Shown in pieces: positions 12,230 to 23,400 of a DNA stretch of 64,000 bases. The stretch is from Castor canadensis (Eukaryota; Chordata; Mammalia; Rodentia; Castoridae). Where the stretch lies: NCBI RefSeq assembly GCF_047511655.1, contig NC_133387.1, positions 141,843,853 to 141,907,852 of the forward strand, read 5' to 3'. The notes below the pieces were generated by a model that did no database searches, had not been told where the DNA came from, and saw only the letters and a program-made list of their open reading frames with translations. Numbering within the stretch: position 1 is the first letter of the stretch; each line of letters begins with the position of its first letter. A program made the position numbers and the translations under genes.

Positions 12230-13935
12230 AAATTGTGTTGACTTTTCACTCATAAAAATAACGATTTCACATAGTTCAACCTATTACCATCAGTACTCAG
12301 TCTTGCCTGTCTATAAAACTGAGTTGACAAACCTAGAGGCAGGGTCCTGTGATGCAGAATGTTCTGACCTGCTGAGAGCCAGTTCTGATAAGCTAGTGGT
12401 GACTCGTACAATGCAGCAACATCTCTTACCAGTCATCTGTGTCCATCAGCCAAAAGAAAAGCAGTGAAACGTGTAAGGGATAAATGCCACGTCACTTTAA
12501 AATGTCAGTTTTCTTAGGGGAATAAAGTTCCCTTGAATCTTCAATGTTGTTTTGCTTCTGATGGTGCTGAACCTTACATTCACAGACAGGAGGCCTTGAC
12601 GCATATGGCCGGCCAGGGAGGCTCAGGTGCTTGGGTTGTGAGCAGCTCCCCAAGTCCCAGGAGCTGGCGCCTTACTGTATCCCTAAAACTGCCCCTAAAA
12701 TGCTTAGCCAGAGGCTCTGCTTTTAGGTACCAAACGGGTGGTCAACCACATGTGGATCCAAAATTGCCAGGCATCTTCCCCGTTCAAATGCGAAGCTTTC
12801 CTGCAGGCTTGTAAGGGCTGAGAACCTCGAGCCTAGCCCATACATGGAGAATCCTGTGCTTCCAGCTAACTTGTGTGAAGGCCTCTCAGGGTTTTGAATG
12901 AGTCTTGAAATTCCCTTTCAGGAGCTAACGTGAGTTACGAGTGTTTTTACATACAACCATAAATTGTGCTGTAAGAGCACAAGAGGGAAGAAGAATTTAA
13001 ATCGGGGTTTTCTGCTTGATGTGAAGCTGGGCTGTGGTTTTCTCTTTGATTTCCTTTTATTTATTTTTTTTTTCTCCACTATTGATGATTGAACTCAGAG
13101 CCTCACATATCATTTCTTTTTAATAAAACATTTTTAAAAAACATTTCTAGTGTTCAACTCCCAGAGGTAGATAAATACAAACATCAGATCATGAAGGGCT
13201 TACATAGTCAAGTTTAAACCCCACCTTGTTGAAGAAGCTGACATCAGAGAAGTGAAATGACTTGCCTGTGATGACACCATTGGTTCATTCATTGGTGTCT
13301 GTTATCTCCCAGCTCCTGGAGCAGTCACAATGCTAGGGTCAGATCTGTTTTGTTTCAGACTGCTCTTTTCCCTGAACCTAAGGGTACCCATTTCTCTCGG
13401 AGACATTTTGGGTATCTTGTCTCTATCGTGTCCCTATGGTATCTGCTCCACATTGCGATGGCTATGTCTATGAGATCCTAATTGTCTCAAAAAAAAGATT
13501 TAAAAAAAACAAACCTTTTTACAGTGTCTTAAGCACTGTATGCCTCAGCTGCCAGCTGTATAATACACTTGCTGCCCTTCAGGGTATTCAGAGAAGTGGA
13601 ACTGGTAAGGCCCTCACCCAGTATCCAGTGAGCTACGCCATGCTGTACCTGTATCTCTAAGATGATGGGCCTTGTGGTGACAGAATTAACACCTTGCCAA
13701 GGGGGCTAGGGCCCCAAACGCAGCTAGCTAGGTCAGGGAAGACACCTAGAGGAAGCTACACCTGAGCCAACCTCTGTGCCCAACCTCTGTGCCCAGGCCA
13801 GGAGGAAGCAGTGGGGCAGGGCAGGGCAACAGGAGTGCACTTGAACCCAAGACACACCCAGAGCAAAGAGTCATCAAAATAACTTTACTGGGGAAAAGCA
13901 GACTTTCTGAAGTCACAGACTTGTTTTTGAACGTT
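12230..13935. other. Intergenic spacer between TMOD3 and the LEO1 duplicate
   Basis: No coding exon or RNA gene recognised. The open frame at 12533-12814 has no known motif. A MIR-like piece (about 13200-13290) is possible. Both neighbouring transcription units point into this interval, so it is a convergent 3'-3' spacer. Confidence 0.55.
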
Positions 13936-13937
13936 TT

Positions 13938-14118
13938 TCATTTACAACTAGAATTTTACCAAAGCAACACAATTTACTTCAGTCAAAACAAGTCACTTCA
14001 TCATATAAAACAAACTGTTGAGGGGTAGACAAGTAGTTCAGTGGTAAAGCACATGTTAGCTTTCAATTCCCAGCACCACCAAAAAGTTAAACCTGTTGAA
14101 TGCAATATAGTGCATATT
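13938..14118 (-). other. 3'UTR homologue of the LEO1 duplicate with decayed poly(A) signal
   Basis: Read on the minus strand, the sequence after exon 12' (CAGTTTGTTTTATATGATG ... TAGTTGTAAATGAAAAACG) aligns with the LEO1 3'UTR (CAGCTTGTTTTATAAATATG ... TAATTGTAATAAAAAATTT). The AATAAA of LEO1 (30809-30814) corresponds to AAATGA here (13938-13943). An ID SINE (14021-14086) is inserted in it. The duplication therefore covered the whole 3' end, and the canonical polyadenylation hexamer has been lost. Confidence 0.65.
14021..14086 (+). repeat. ID SINE inside the duplicate's 3'UTR
   Basis: TTCAGTGGTAAAGCACATG, TCAATTCCCAGCACCACC and a short A-tail. It interrupts the alignment between the two LEO1 3'UTRs, so it inserted after the duplication or is missing from LEO1 by loss. 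Confidence 0.75.
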
Positions 14119-14178
14119 TTAGGCTTCACTCATCTTCCTCTTCACCCCTGGCTTTCCTGTTTCCAGAGGAGTCATTTC
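14119..14178 (-). CDS. LEO1-like exon 12' (frameshifted C-terminus)
   Basis: The acceptor CTTTTCAG is kept, followed by GAAATGACTCCTCTGGAAAC, homologous to LEO1 GAAGGTGAGCCTTCTGGAAAG but one base shorter. In the phase set by exon 11' it reads [19 protein letters not shown] and stops at 14119-14121. The original frame ([17 protein letters not shown], stop) is still recognisable after the lost base. About 48 bases encoding the basic KKHKKY-type tail are deleted relative to LEO1. Confidence 0.6.
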   Translation of the reverse strand, partial: EMTPLETGKPGVKRKMSEA

Positions 14179-14446
14179 CTGAAAAGATTGGAGAGATAAC
14201 ACTAAATTCAATATAACTCATTTCTGGAAATTTTTCCAAAGTGCTTCTGGGCTGACACTGGAGCAGTCAGCTCCTGGTGTTGGAACTCGCCCTCTAGCGG
14301 TCACCCTGTGTCCACATAGCACAGTCCCTAGGAGGCCAGGATCTTGGGAAGCTGCCATTGCAGGAGGAATTCAGTATTTTAAAGCCTTTTGATATTTTAA
14401 ACAAGGATTGCTTACGTTTTATGTTGTTTTCAGTATGCTTTTAAAA

Positions 14447-14490
<44 letters not shown>

Positions 14491-17400
14491 AAATGAAGTC
14501 ATCCATGTTTAAACGTTTATGCAACTGTGATATGTATTCCTGTGTGCATCTCAGGGACCTAGGATGGGGTGTGTTAAGTACTCAGAAAAAATAGAGGCAG
14601 TAACAGAGAGCCTCATATATAAGTAAGACTTAGTTTCCCTAAAGCAGATACCTTAAAGCAACTGAGGCCAATAGGAAAAGGGGACCAGGAACTAGAGAAA
14701 AGGTTAGATTAAAAAGAATTAACCTAGAAGGTAACACCCACGCACAGGAAATCAATGTGAGTCAATGCCCTGTATAGCTATCCTTATCTCAACCAGCAAA
14801 ACCCCTTGTTCCTTCCTATTATTGCTTATACTCTCTCTACAACAAAATTAGAGATAAGGGCAAAATAGTTTCTGCTAGGTATTGAGGGGGGGAGCGGGAG
14901 GGGGTGGAGTGGGTGGTAAGGGAGGGGGTGGGGGCAGGGGGGAGAAATAAACCAAGCCTTGTATGCACATATGAATAATAAAAGAAAAATGAAAAAAAAA
15001 AAAAAAAAGGAGTCAATGTCCTGCTCTCAGGACTGATGGAAAACGATGAAAAAAAAAAAAAAAGACTTAGTTTCCACGTGATCTCATAAGAAAAAAGTAA
15101 AACAAGGAGTTAGTGGGAAATAGCTTAAGAACATGGAGATGAACACCCTTAGTTACCATCATAGCCCTTCAATAAGGACATCCATTCCTGCAGTGAACAT
15201 GGTGGATCCCTTGCGTTTTCTATTGTGAACTGTTTGTCATTGTTCAGCTGAGACTTGGGTCTTCAGGCCCCACATCTTGCCTTGCAGTACTTCCATCCAT
15301 CTGAGATGGCCACCCTGGCCTGTGAGCTTGCAAAGCTCCCATTTATTCCTCAATACCCAGCAGAGAGAGTTCTCCAACATGAAGCCTTCCAAGACCCACC
15401 ACAGCACAGGCATCAGACCCTCCCCTGGAACACTCCGACTCCTACTGCATTTGCCTTGCTGAACGTCAGGCAACTATGTAGTGATCTGCTCCTAGCCTGT
15501 CAGCTGGCTCCTGAGTGCGAGGTAAACCCCTGGTTGGTGTTGGCTTACCTCATCACTGGTGAGTTTCTTTGCCTTTTGAGCCTTATCTTCTGATCCCTCA
15601 TCTGAGGAGCTGGTTGTGGTTCGTTCCCCTGGAAACAAAGGAATTTTAGACATGGGACTGATCTTTGTAGGGACCAGACTGCAGAGTCAGAGCCACCACA
15701 GTTGCCCTCAGTGACCCTGCCTGTTCCCTACATTCTACAGATAAACAGCCATTAATGTGGCTTGTGCACCTTTGATGTTACTTCCAAAAAACTAGACACG
15801 TCCTGGTTTGAATGAAAGCCAGCCTGACTGCTGCATAAGCGCCCACCCTCTCCCCCAAGTTTCCAGAGACCTCCAGTCTTGCTTTTGCCCTTGACCACGC
15901 TTCTGTCAGTGAGTCCTCAATAAGTGCAGCCCTGGGTCTGTCTGCCCTGTCTGTTCAGTCTCCTGACACATCCTGCCTATAGTGGCTGGTGCCTTTACAC
16001 TGGGTTTTCCAGAACAACCTTCAGAGATGACCCTTTTATCTCTGAATTTTTCTTCTGCTGAATTACTACAAAAACAACATTGTTTTTGAAGTTTCAGTGG
16101 GAAGATAAATGACTTTTACACATGATGAAAGACTTAGGTTTTGTTCCATAAGTTCCCAAGAAACGTGTATGCATCATCTTTAAGAACTATGAAGCTTAAA
16201 TATTGAATCCTTAATTATGCCATTAATACATATGTAACAAGTATGTATGTAAGTAAGTATATATGTATTGACATTTCCCTCCACAAACACCATTTATTAA
16301 TAGGTTTTAATTGTTAGTACAGAAATGCCTTATTTTCACAGTTAACCTTTTCTGTAGGAGAACGACCGAAACCAAAGCCAAAAAACAAGGCTTTTGTACC
16401 ATTAGCCTACGTAAATAACAGTAGGATGGGGAGGAAGAGCTCACAGAGCAAACAGGCTCTGCCTCCTGAAGTGATGGTATTCCACCCCCCACTCACGGAG
16501 TTCCCCTTGCTGGTGGTTTCCAGTGGCAGCCAGGCTGGAGGCCTCTTCATCTTCTTCGCCCTCCTCCTCATCACTGCCAGGGTCCTGGTGGAGGGCACAC
16601 GGCCTCTGCTGGTTCTTCTTTCCCCGCCGATGGCTGGACTTTCGAGTAGATACCCTCAAGTGTTGCTCTGCTTTCTGTAAATAAGCAAATAAACTCTTCA
16701 ACTTAAAAACTGAACTACTGGCCAGGCACAGTGGCTCACATCTGTAATCTCAGCTACTTGGGAGACGGAGATAAAAAAGAGTGTGGTTTGAGGCCAGCCT
16801 AGACAAAAAAAGTTAGCAAGACCCCTTTCTCAACAAACAAGCCAGATGTGGTGGTACACATCTGTAGTCCTAGCTACACAAGAGGTATGGATAGGAGGAT
16901 CCCAGTCAGAAGCTGGCCCTGAACAAAAACAAGAACTCCCATCTGAAAAAATAACAAAAAGCAAAAAGGCCTATGTGTGTGGCTAAAGTGATACAGTGCT
17001 TGCCTGGGGAGCATGAGGCCCTGAGTTCAAACCCCAGTGCCACTAAAAAAAGAAAAAAATCCTACTAGAAACCCTTCCACACCCAGCAGATACCTGGGGC
17101 TGGGGAGGCTATCTTTGTTCAGCCCTAAGCGGCAGACACCTGACCTGCCAGGCTCCACCAAACTTCCATGGCCTCCAGATGCTCCCCCTGTTCCCCACAG
17201 CAGGATGGGGAGTGGAGGGCCTGGCAGAGCCTTCATTTCCTTCACAGCTGCTGGCATTCTGCACCCAGGTTCAGATGAGCCAGGAATGGTCCTCTGACCT
17301 GCTTACTTTTTGTAATGTCTGTCAAAGGTGGTTTGTTTGTTTGTTTTTTATTAATCATCAGTGTTTTTCTGAACTCTCATAGATTAGAGGGCAAACACCA

Positions 17401-20400
17401 GTACTAACCTACATAGAAGATTAAGCTGGCTCATCTCTGATAAATAAAATAGTAATGGAATAAGAAACAGTAAATTAATATTCTGAAAAACACCCCTTTA
17501 TTTTTGGCGGTATTGGATTATAACTCAGGGCCTCATGCTTGCTAGGCATATGCTGTTCTCCCTAAGCCATGCCCCCCTTTTGTTTTAGTCTTTTTTTTTT
17601 TTTTTGGTGGTGGTTCTGGGGTTTGAAGTTGGGGCCTCACACTTACTAGGCAGGTGCTCTACCACTTGAGCCACTCCACCAGCCCTGCTTTAGTTATTTT
17701 TCGATAAGGTCTTGAGCTTTTTTACATAGGTTGACCTTGAACTGCAATCTTCCTACCTATGCTACCCATGTAGCTGGGATTACAGGTGTGAGCCACCACA
17801 CCTGGGCCTGGAAACATAGCTCTTAATACCCAAAAATCCCAGGAAAAAGCCTATCCAACGTACCTTAATCATTTTTGTACGTTGGCATTCGGGATCATGA
17901 CCCACCATTGGTAAGATTCTGATCTTCTGTGTCTTTGAACTTCTATCCATGAGTGGCACAGTCATCTTTTTATGTGTAGCACTGTTTGTAGAGTGAGGTC
18001 TGCCAGGAAATGAACAAAAAATGAAAACGAATAAAAAATGTTCATTTTTTGTTCTTTGCTGTTTCCTAATATTTGGGACAAACTTACCAATAGCACAAAC
18101 ACCTGTGACAGGGACAGCCTAACACTGAGCTGAGTGAGAAGCGGTTCTTCAGTCTCAGTCACATGAGAAGTTCCTCCTTCTGCCCTACTCCATGGGACAG
18201 CTGACTGGGGTGGGGGATAGAAGTGGAGTGGAAAGAAGGAGAGGCAGCTGCAAGGTCAAGGCCTGTTACAAAGAATATCTCCAACTGCAATCATGGAAGG
18301 AATTTGAATTTCATTTCCAAAAGGGTGGCACAGAGGCCAGAAGTACAATTTCAGAATAAACAATGAGTGCTGGCAAAGTGGCTCAAGTGGTAGAGCATCT
18401 GCCTAGCAAGCATGAGGCCCTGAGTTCAGGCCTCAGTGCCGCCAAAGGAAAAAACAAAACAGTGAGTCTCTCTATCTGGATAAAACCAGGACTGCCAACA
18501 CAAAGTAGGTTAGTATCCCGAGGGGACAAGACAGCTGGAACAGGACTCCTGGCACAGAAAGAAATGTCTTCCCCAAGGCAAGAAGGCAGTTTTTAATGAG
18601 TACCTAAGAGCAAAGGAAGGGTGACCTTGGAAGAGGGGCTCTGAAGGACAGCGAGGGCTGTAGAGAAGGACGTGAGGGATGAATTGGGATGAACGGTCAC
18701 CTGTTACCTCAGGGTGAGCATGGGGCAGAACGGAACAAAGCAAGCTAGGGACTGTGACCATTAGGATGCATTCTAGGAGGGATCCAGAGGAGGCTGAACT
18801 AAACATCATGTCAGCCTTCAGCAATTCACACAACATCCCTGGGAAGTAGACATTGTCTGTTTTACAGCAAAGAAAACTGGAAATGGGTGAGACTGAGCCC
18901 CTTCCTGAAGTGCACACAGCCTCCTAACTGGCCCTCCAGGCTTTACAGCCACCAACAGATTTGCTAAGGACACTGTACATGCCCTAGCTGAAGTGTGTGA
19001 CCATGTCCACAATCTGATTTTAGAAAAAGAACCTTGTGCCCACAGTTATGGAAAGCCAGCTTCTAATAGCAGCAGTGTGGCCTTGACAAGGGGACGAGGC
19101 ATGACCCACAGTGGGCTCAGCTGACCGGGTTTTGTCTGCTTGGGTGGCCTGCAGCAGCCTCGGGCAGGTAAGGGAAGAACTAACCCTGTCACACCTGCCA
19201 CAGGCACACACTGACACCATTCTGATGATCGCTTAGCACCTTGAGCCTGTTCACTAGAGGGAAAGGACACACCAAGCAACCAAAACAAAGTCCACTGGGC
19301 ACTGGCCAAAGTGAATGACACACCGTGTTCCAGGTGACACATCAGTCTCCTGTGAGTTTTGACGGTGTGAGCTGGCTCCGGGAGAAACAGTTAACTTGAG
19401 AAAATTGTATGGGAACCAGAGCACGGTCTGTGGTGAGCTGCACTGTGTCCCATGTCCTTTACAAGGGCAGGGTTTTTGTGCAACATTTGCGCTTTGTCGC
19501 TTTTTCATTGCATCTATGAAAAGTTACCTAAAGGTAAGTCTGGACTTAAAGATGGCTTGTCCTAGTAGACCCGTGTCTTCCCGGATGAACAGGTGGTTGT
19601 AATTGCCCTGTAGAGGGGCTCTGTGGACATCGAACACCTCACTGCCCAAATGCAGGGACATGCTGGAGAGGAGAGACAGTTGAGGCATTATAGGGTGGTG
19701 TGCAGTGGGTTCCCAGCGTCCATTCCATCTACCCTGTTCGTTTTACTTCAAATAGTGTAGACGCACAGGTCCTGTCCACATTCTGAATTCACCAGCAAAG
19801 GTGCAGTCAATAACTTCACCTCCTTTCACAGGAGAAAGTAGTCAAAGCTACCCCCTTGTCACTTGAACTATAATTATCTTGCACCTTTCCTGATCTCTGC
19901 CACTTGAGTAGCAAACAAGTTTTCAAAACATCAAATTATCATATCCGATACCTCACAGATGGGATCTAGCTGTAGGCTTTCACATCAGGAACGCAGAGCG
20001 AAAGAATTTGGTCACATCTTGGATCTAGGTCCAGATTTCCCACCAGCATGGCTATGTGACCTCAACTCTACTAGTTCATTCAGGTTCCCCAGGGAATGCC
20101 AGAGGCCCAGATTTGGTCAATCCTTTAAAGAAAATGATCCCCAAACAAGGTGCCCCATGGAAAACGTCACTCATCCAGGCGTGCCCTGGAGGTCAACTCT
20201 CCTCAGCCTGCTGTGCTCACCTTCCATCTGACCACTTGACTATCCGAGCATTGCTCTCCCTAATTTTCTTTCCTTCTTCATCCCGTCGTATCCTCCATCG
20301 GATGGTATTTTCTACCTGGTTCAGAACCCAGATATATTAGGCAACCAACTTTACTACAGCAAGTGACTTATAGTCCAGTGCCAGGAACTGATAAGTAATG

Positions 20401-23400
20401 ACAGAATAAGCTGATTCATCAACACCAAAACCCTGCGATATTGGGTAAACTAATCAGACCTTTTGTTTACCTGTTCTGAGTTCAGTTTATAGCAGTAGAA
20501 GCAGAAGCAAAGCACAACACAAACTGGGGTGTTACTGGTGCACTAAGTGCTGCAAAGGAGGACTGGGGACATGGCTCAAGTGGTAGAGCGCCTGCCTGGC
20601 AAGCGCAAGGCCCTGAGTTCAAACCCCAGCTGCAAAAGAGAGAAGAGAGATGGAGCCCTCTGGGCTGGGGACGTAGCTCAGTGATAAAGCACTTGCCTAG
20701 TGGGCATGAGGCCCTGGGTTCAATCCCCAGCACTGCAAAAGAGGAAGGAAAAAAAACTCTGATACCTCTGCCATCCCAGGGCCACATGGAGAGCTAGTTT
20801 GAACCCAATGAAAGAAGGGCTTTCCAAGTAGTCAAGACACAGAAGCTCAGCCTGAAATTTGAATGTTTTTTTTAAAAAATTAACAAATTAAAATCTGAGA
20901 GCTGTGCTTAGCTCTGTTTTTGAGTCCAAATTTACCTCCACAGAGTGTCACATTCAGAAAAAGTAGAGTTTCCAGGTGCTCATGGCTCATGCCTGTAATC
21001 CTAGCTACTCAGGAGACACAGATCAGGAGGATTGAAGTTCAAAGCCAGCCCAGGCAAATAGTTTGCGAGACCCTATGTTGAAAAAACCCATCACAAAAAA
21101 GGGCTGGTGGAGTGGCTCAAGGTGTAGGCCCTGAGTTCAAACCCCAATACTGCAAAAAAAAAAAAGAAAGAAAGAAAAGAAAAGTAGAATAAAAATGGAC
21201 TGTGCCTACTGCTACCTCTGGGTCCCTGGGAGGAGCTCAGAGGAAACCCTGTTAAGGAAGACAGCACCCCTGCCCAGGCAATAGAGGGTTTTGCCGTCTC
21301 TGGTCTTTGAGGAGATGGCACCTGATAGCCAGGCCTGCTCTCCATAAACTGAATCTCCACGAAGAGCCTGAGGCATTTCAACTGTGGGAGGTTGCTGGGA
21401 CCTAGCCACTAGTGTGGAAGCAGTTCCATACCCCTCCCTACATTTACCCCAAAGGAAGCAGCTAATAGTTTTCAGTTTTCAATATTTTCTATCTTTACTT
21501 TTGCCAAAAACTTAAAACTAAAAAAAAAAAAAAGGTAAAAAAAAAAAAATCATTCTACAGTGGAAAACAGGAAAAATCTTCTCCCCTAAAAATATTGTGA
21601 AAAGCCATTTACTTCCTTGTTTTAGAATTATTTATTGATTAAACAGGAGACATTAAAGATTTTCATAAGCTCAATTCATCATCCCTGTGTTTTACTTTAC
21701 AAAAGAAAACACTTATCTGGACATGGTGTATGTCTGTAGTTCCAGCTACCCAGGAGACTGAAGCAAGAATCTCACTTGAGCCGGTGCCAGTGGCTCCCTC
21801 CTGAAATCCTAGCTACTCAGACGCAGAGATCAGAAGGCGAAAATACCCAACACAAAAAAGGGCTGGTGGAGTGGCTCAAATAGTAGAGCGCCTGCCTAGA
21901 AGTGTGAGGCCTTGAGTTCAAACCCCAGTATCACAAAAAAAATAAATAAAAAAGAGGCTCGCTTGAGCCCAGGAGTTCAAAGCCAGCCCGGAAAACATAG
22001 GGAGGCCTCATCTTAAAACACAAGCAAACAGAAGCAAAGCTAAATGGAGTAGGGCAGGGGCAGCACCTTTAACTTCAGCCTGGTCCTGTCTTCCTCATAA
22101 AGCATTTTCTCATCTTCAAATTCATCTTCATAAAACTGTGGATCGAAGGGTCTAAAAATCGTTTTAAAATGTCATGTTAGTCGTGTTGATATGATTAATA
22201 CCGTGCACCAATACACTTCTTCAAATAGCAGTAGACAAATAACTTCATGTAAACCTTCAAGGAAGTATGCAAATTATTTTCCTGAAAATTTGTTGTTTAA
22301 ACATACTGCCTAAAATAAAATCCAAATGTGACTAATAATTCGAAATCTTTATAGGCAATACGTAGTCTACTCTTTTTTAAAGACAAAGTAGGAAAGCATG
22401 GTGTACACACCACAATCCTAGCATTTGGGAGGCTGAGGTGGGAGAATCATGAATTCAAGATCCTGTCTAAGAAGAACCAAGCAAAGTCGTGATTTAATTG
22501 CACAAGACCTTTTCTCGTGTCCTTACTGTATACTACCCATGGTCACTATTTTGCCATCAAAACCACTGTCTAATTCCAGCACTCGGGAGGCTGAGGAAAG
22601 AGGATGACAGGTTTGAAGGCAGCCTGTGCTATAGCAAGGGCTGGCGATGTACCTGAGTGGTAGAATGCTTGCTGAGCATTCGTAGGCCCTGGGTTTGATC
22701 CCCAATTACCCGTCCCGCCCCCAAAATCTTTATGTTTTCTAGATTCACAGAGGTGTTTGCACCGAACACTTGGAATGTCTCTGGCATCGTTCTCGTCTTC
22801 CAATTTCTCAGTTTTATACTTGTGAGCAACACCTTTATTAGTGTGATGTCTGATTATTCAGAGGAAGTTACCAAGATGCCGGAAAGATTACTAACATTGA
22901 AACTCTCTTCAAGAATTCGACACTTTTCCATATTTTTTCTGGTATTTTTTTTGGTGGTACTGGGGTTTGAACTCAGGACTTCTAGCCTGCTGGGCAACAC
23001 TCTACCACTTAAGCCACACCCCAGCCCACTTCATCACTCTCCTATTATAGTAAATCCTAAATTTATTTTTCTAATTACATGAAAAAATTTATCTTATGAT
23101 TAGTTAACTTATCATAAATAAGAAAACATATTTATATTCCTCTAGTTGTGTTTTTGGTATCTTGAAAATGTTATTCAGTTCTCTTACTTGGATTCTATAT
23201 TGAGAAACTTGGGAAGTTTGACAAAATACAACTCATTTCCTAAATCATAGCTGACACTGGGAATTTCTATTTTTATTCTGGTTTCAGATGTGGGCTCCTC
23301 TGCCTGTGGGTCCCGGTCCCGGGATCCTCCATGTTCATCCTAAGAGAAGAATGAGAACGCGAAGCTTGGAGACATGGGGTGGAACTGCTGCAGCCCCACC

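Noticed and set aside
15255..15593. Plus-strand frames at 15255-15593 and 37786-38137 that resemble each other
   Set aside because: They are antisense to intron 11 and exon 11 in both LEO1 copies; the similarity comes from the duplication and conversion, not from a protein family.
20563..20745. tRNA genes at ID SINEs
   Set aside because: A and B box-like words are present, but cloverleaf arms are degenerate and each has an A-rich tail; these are tRNA-derived SINEs.
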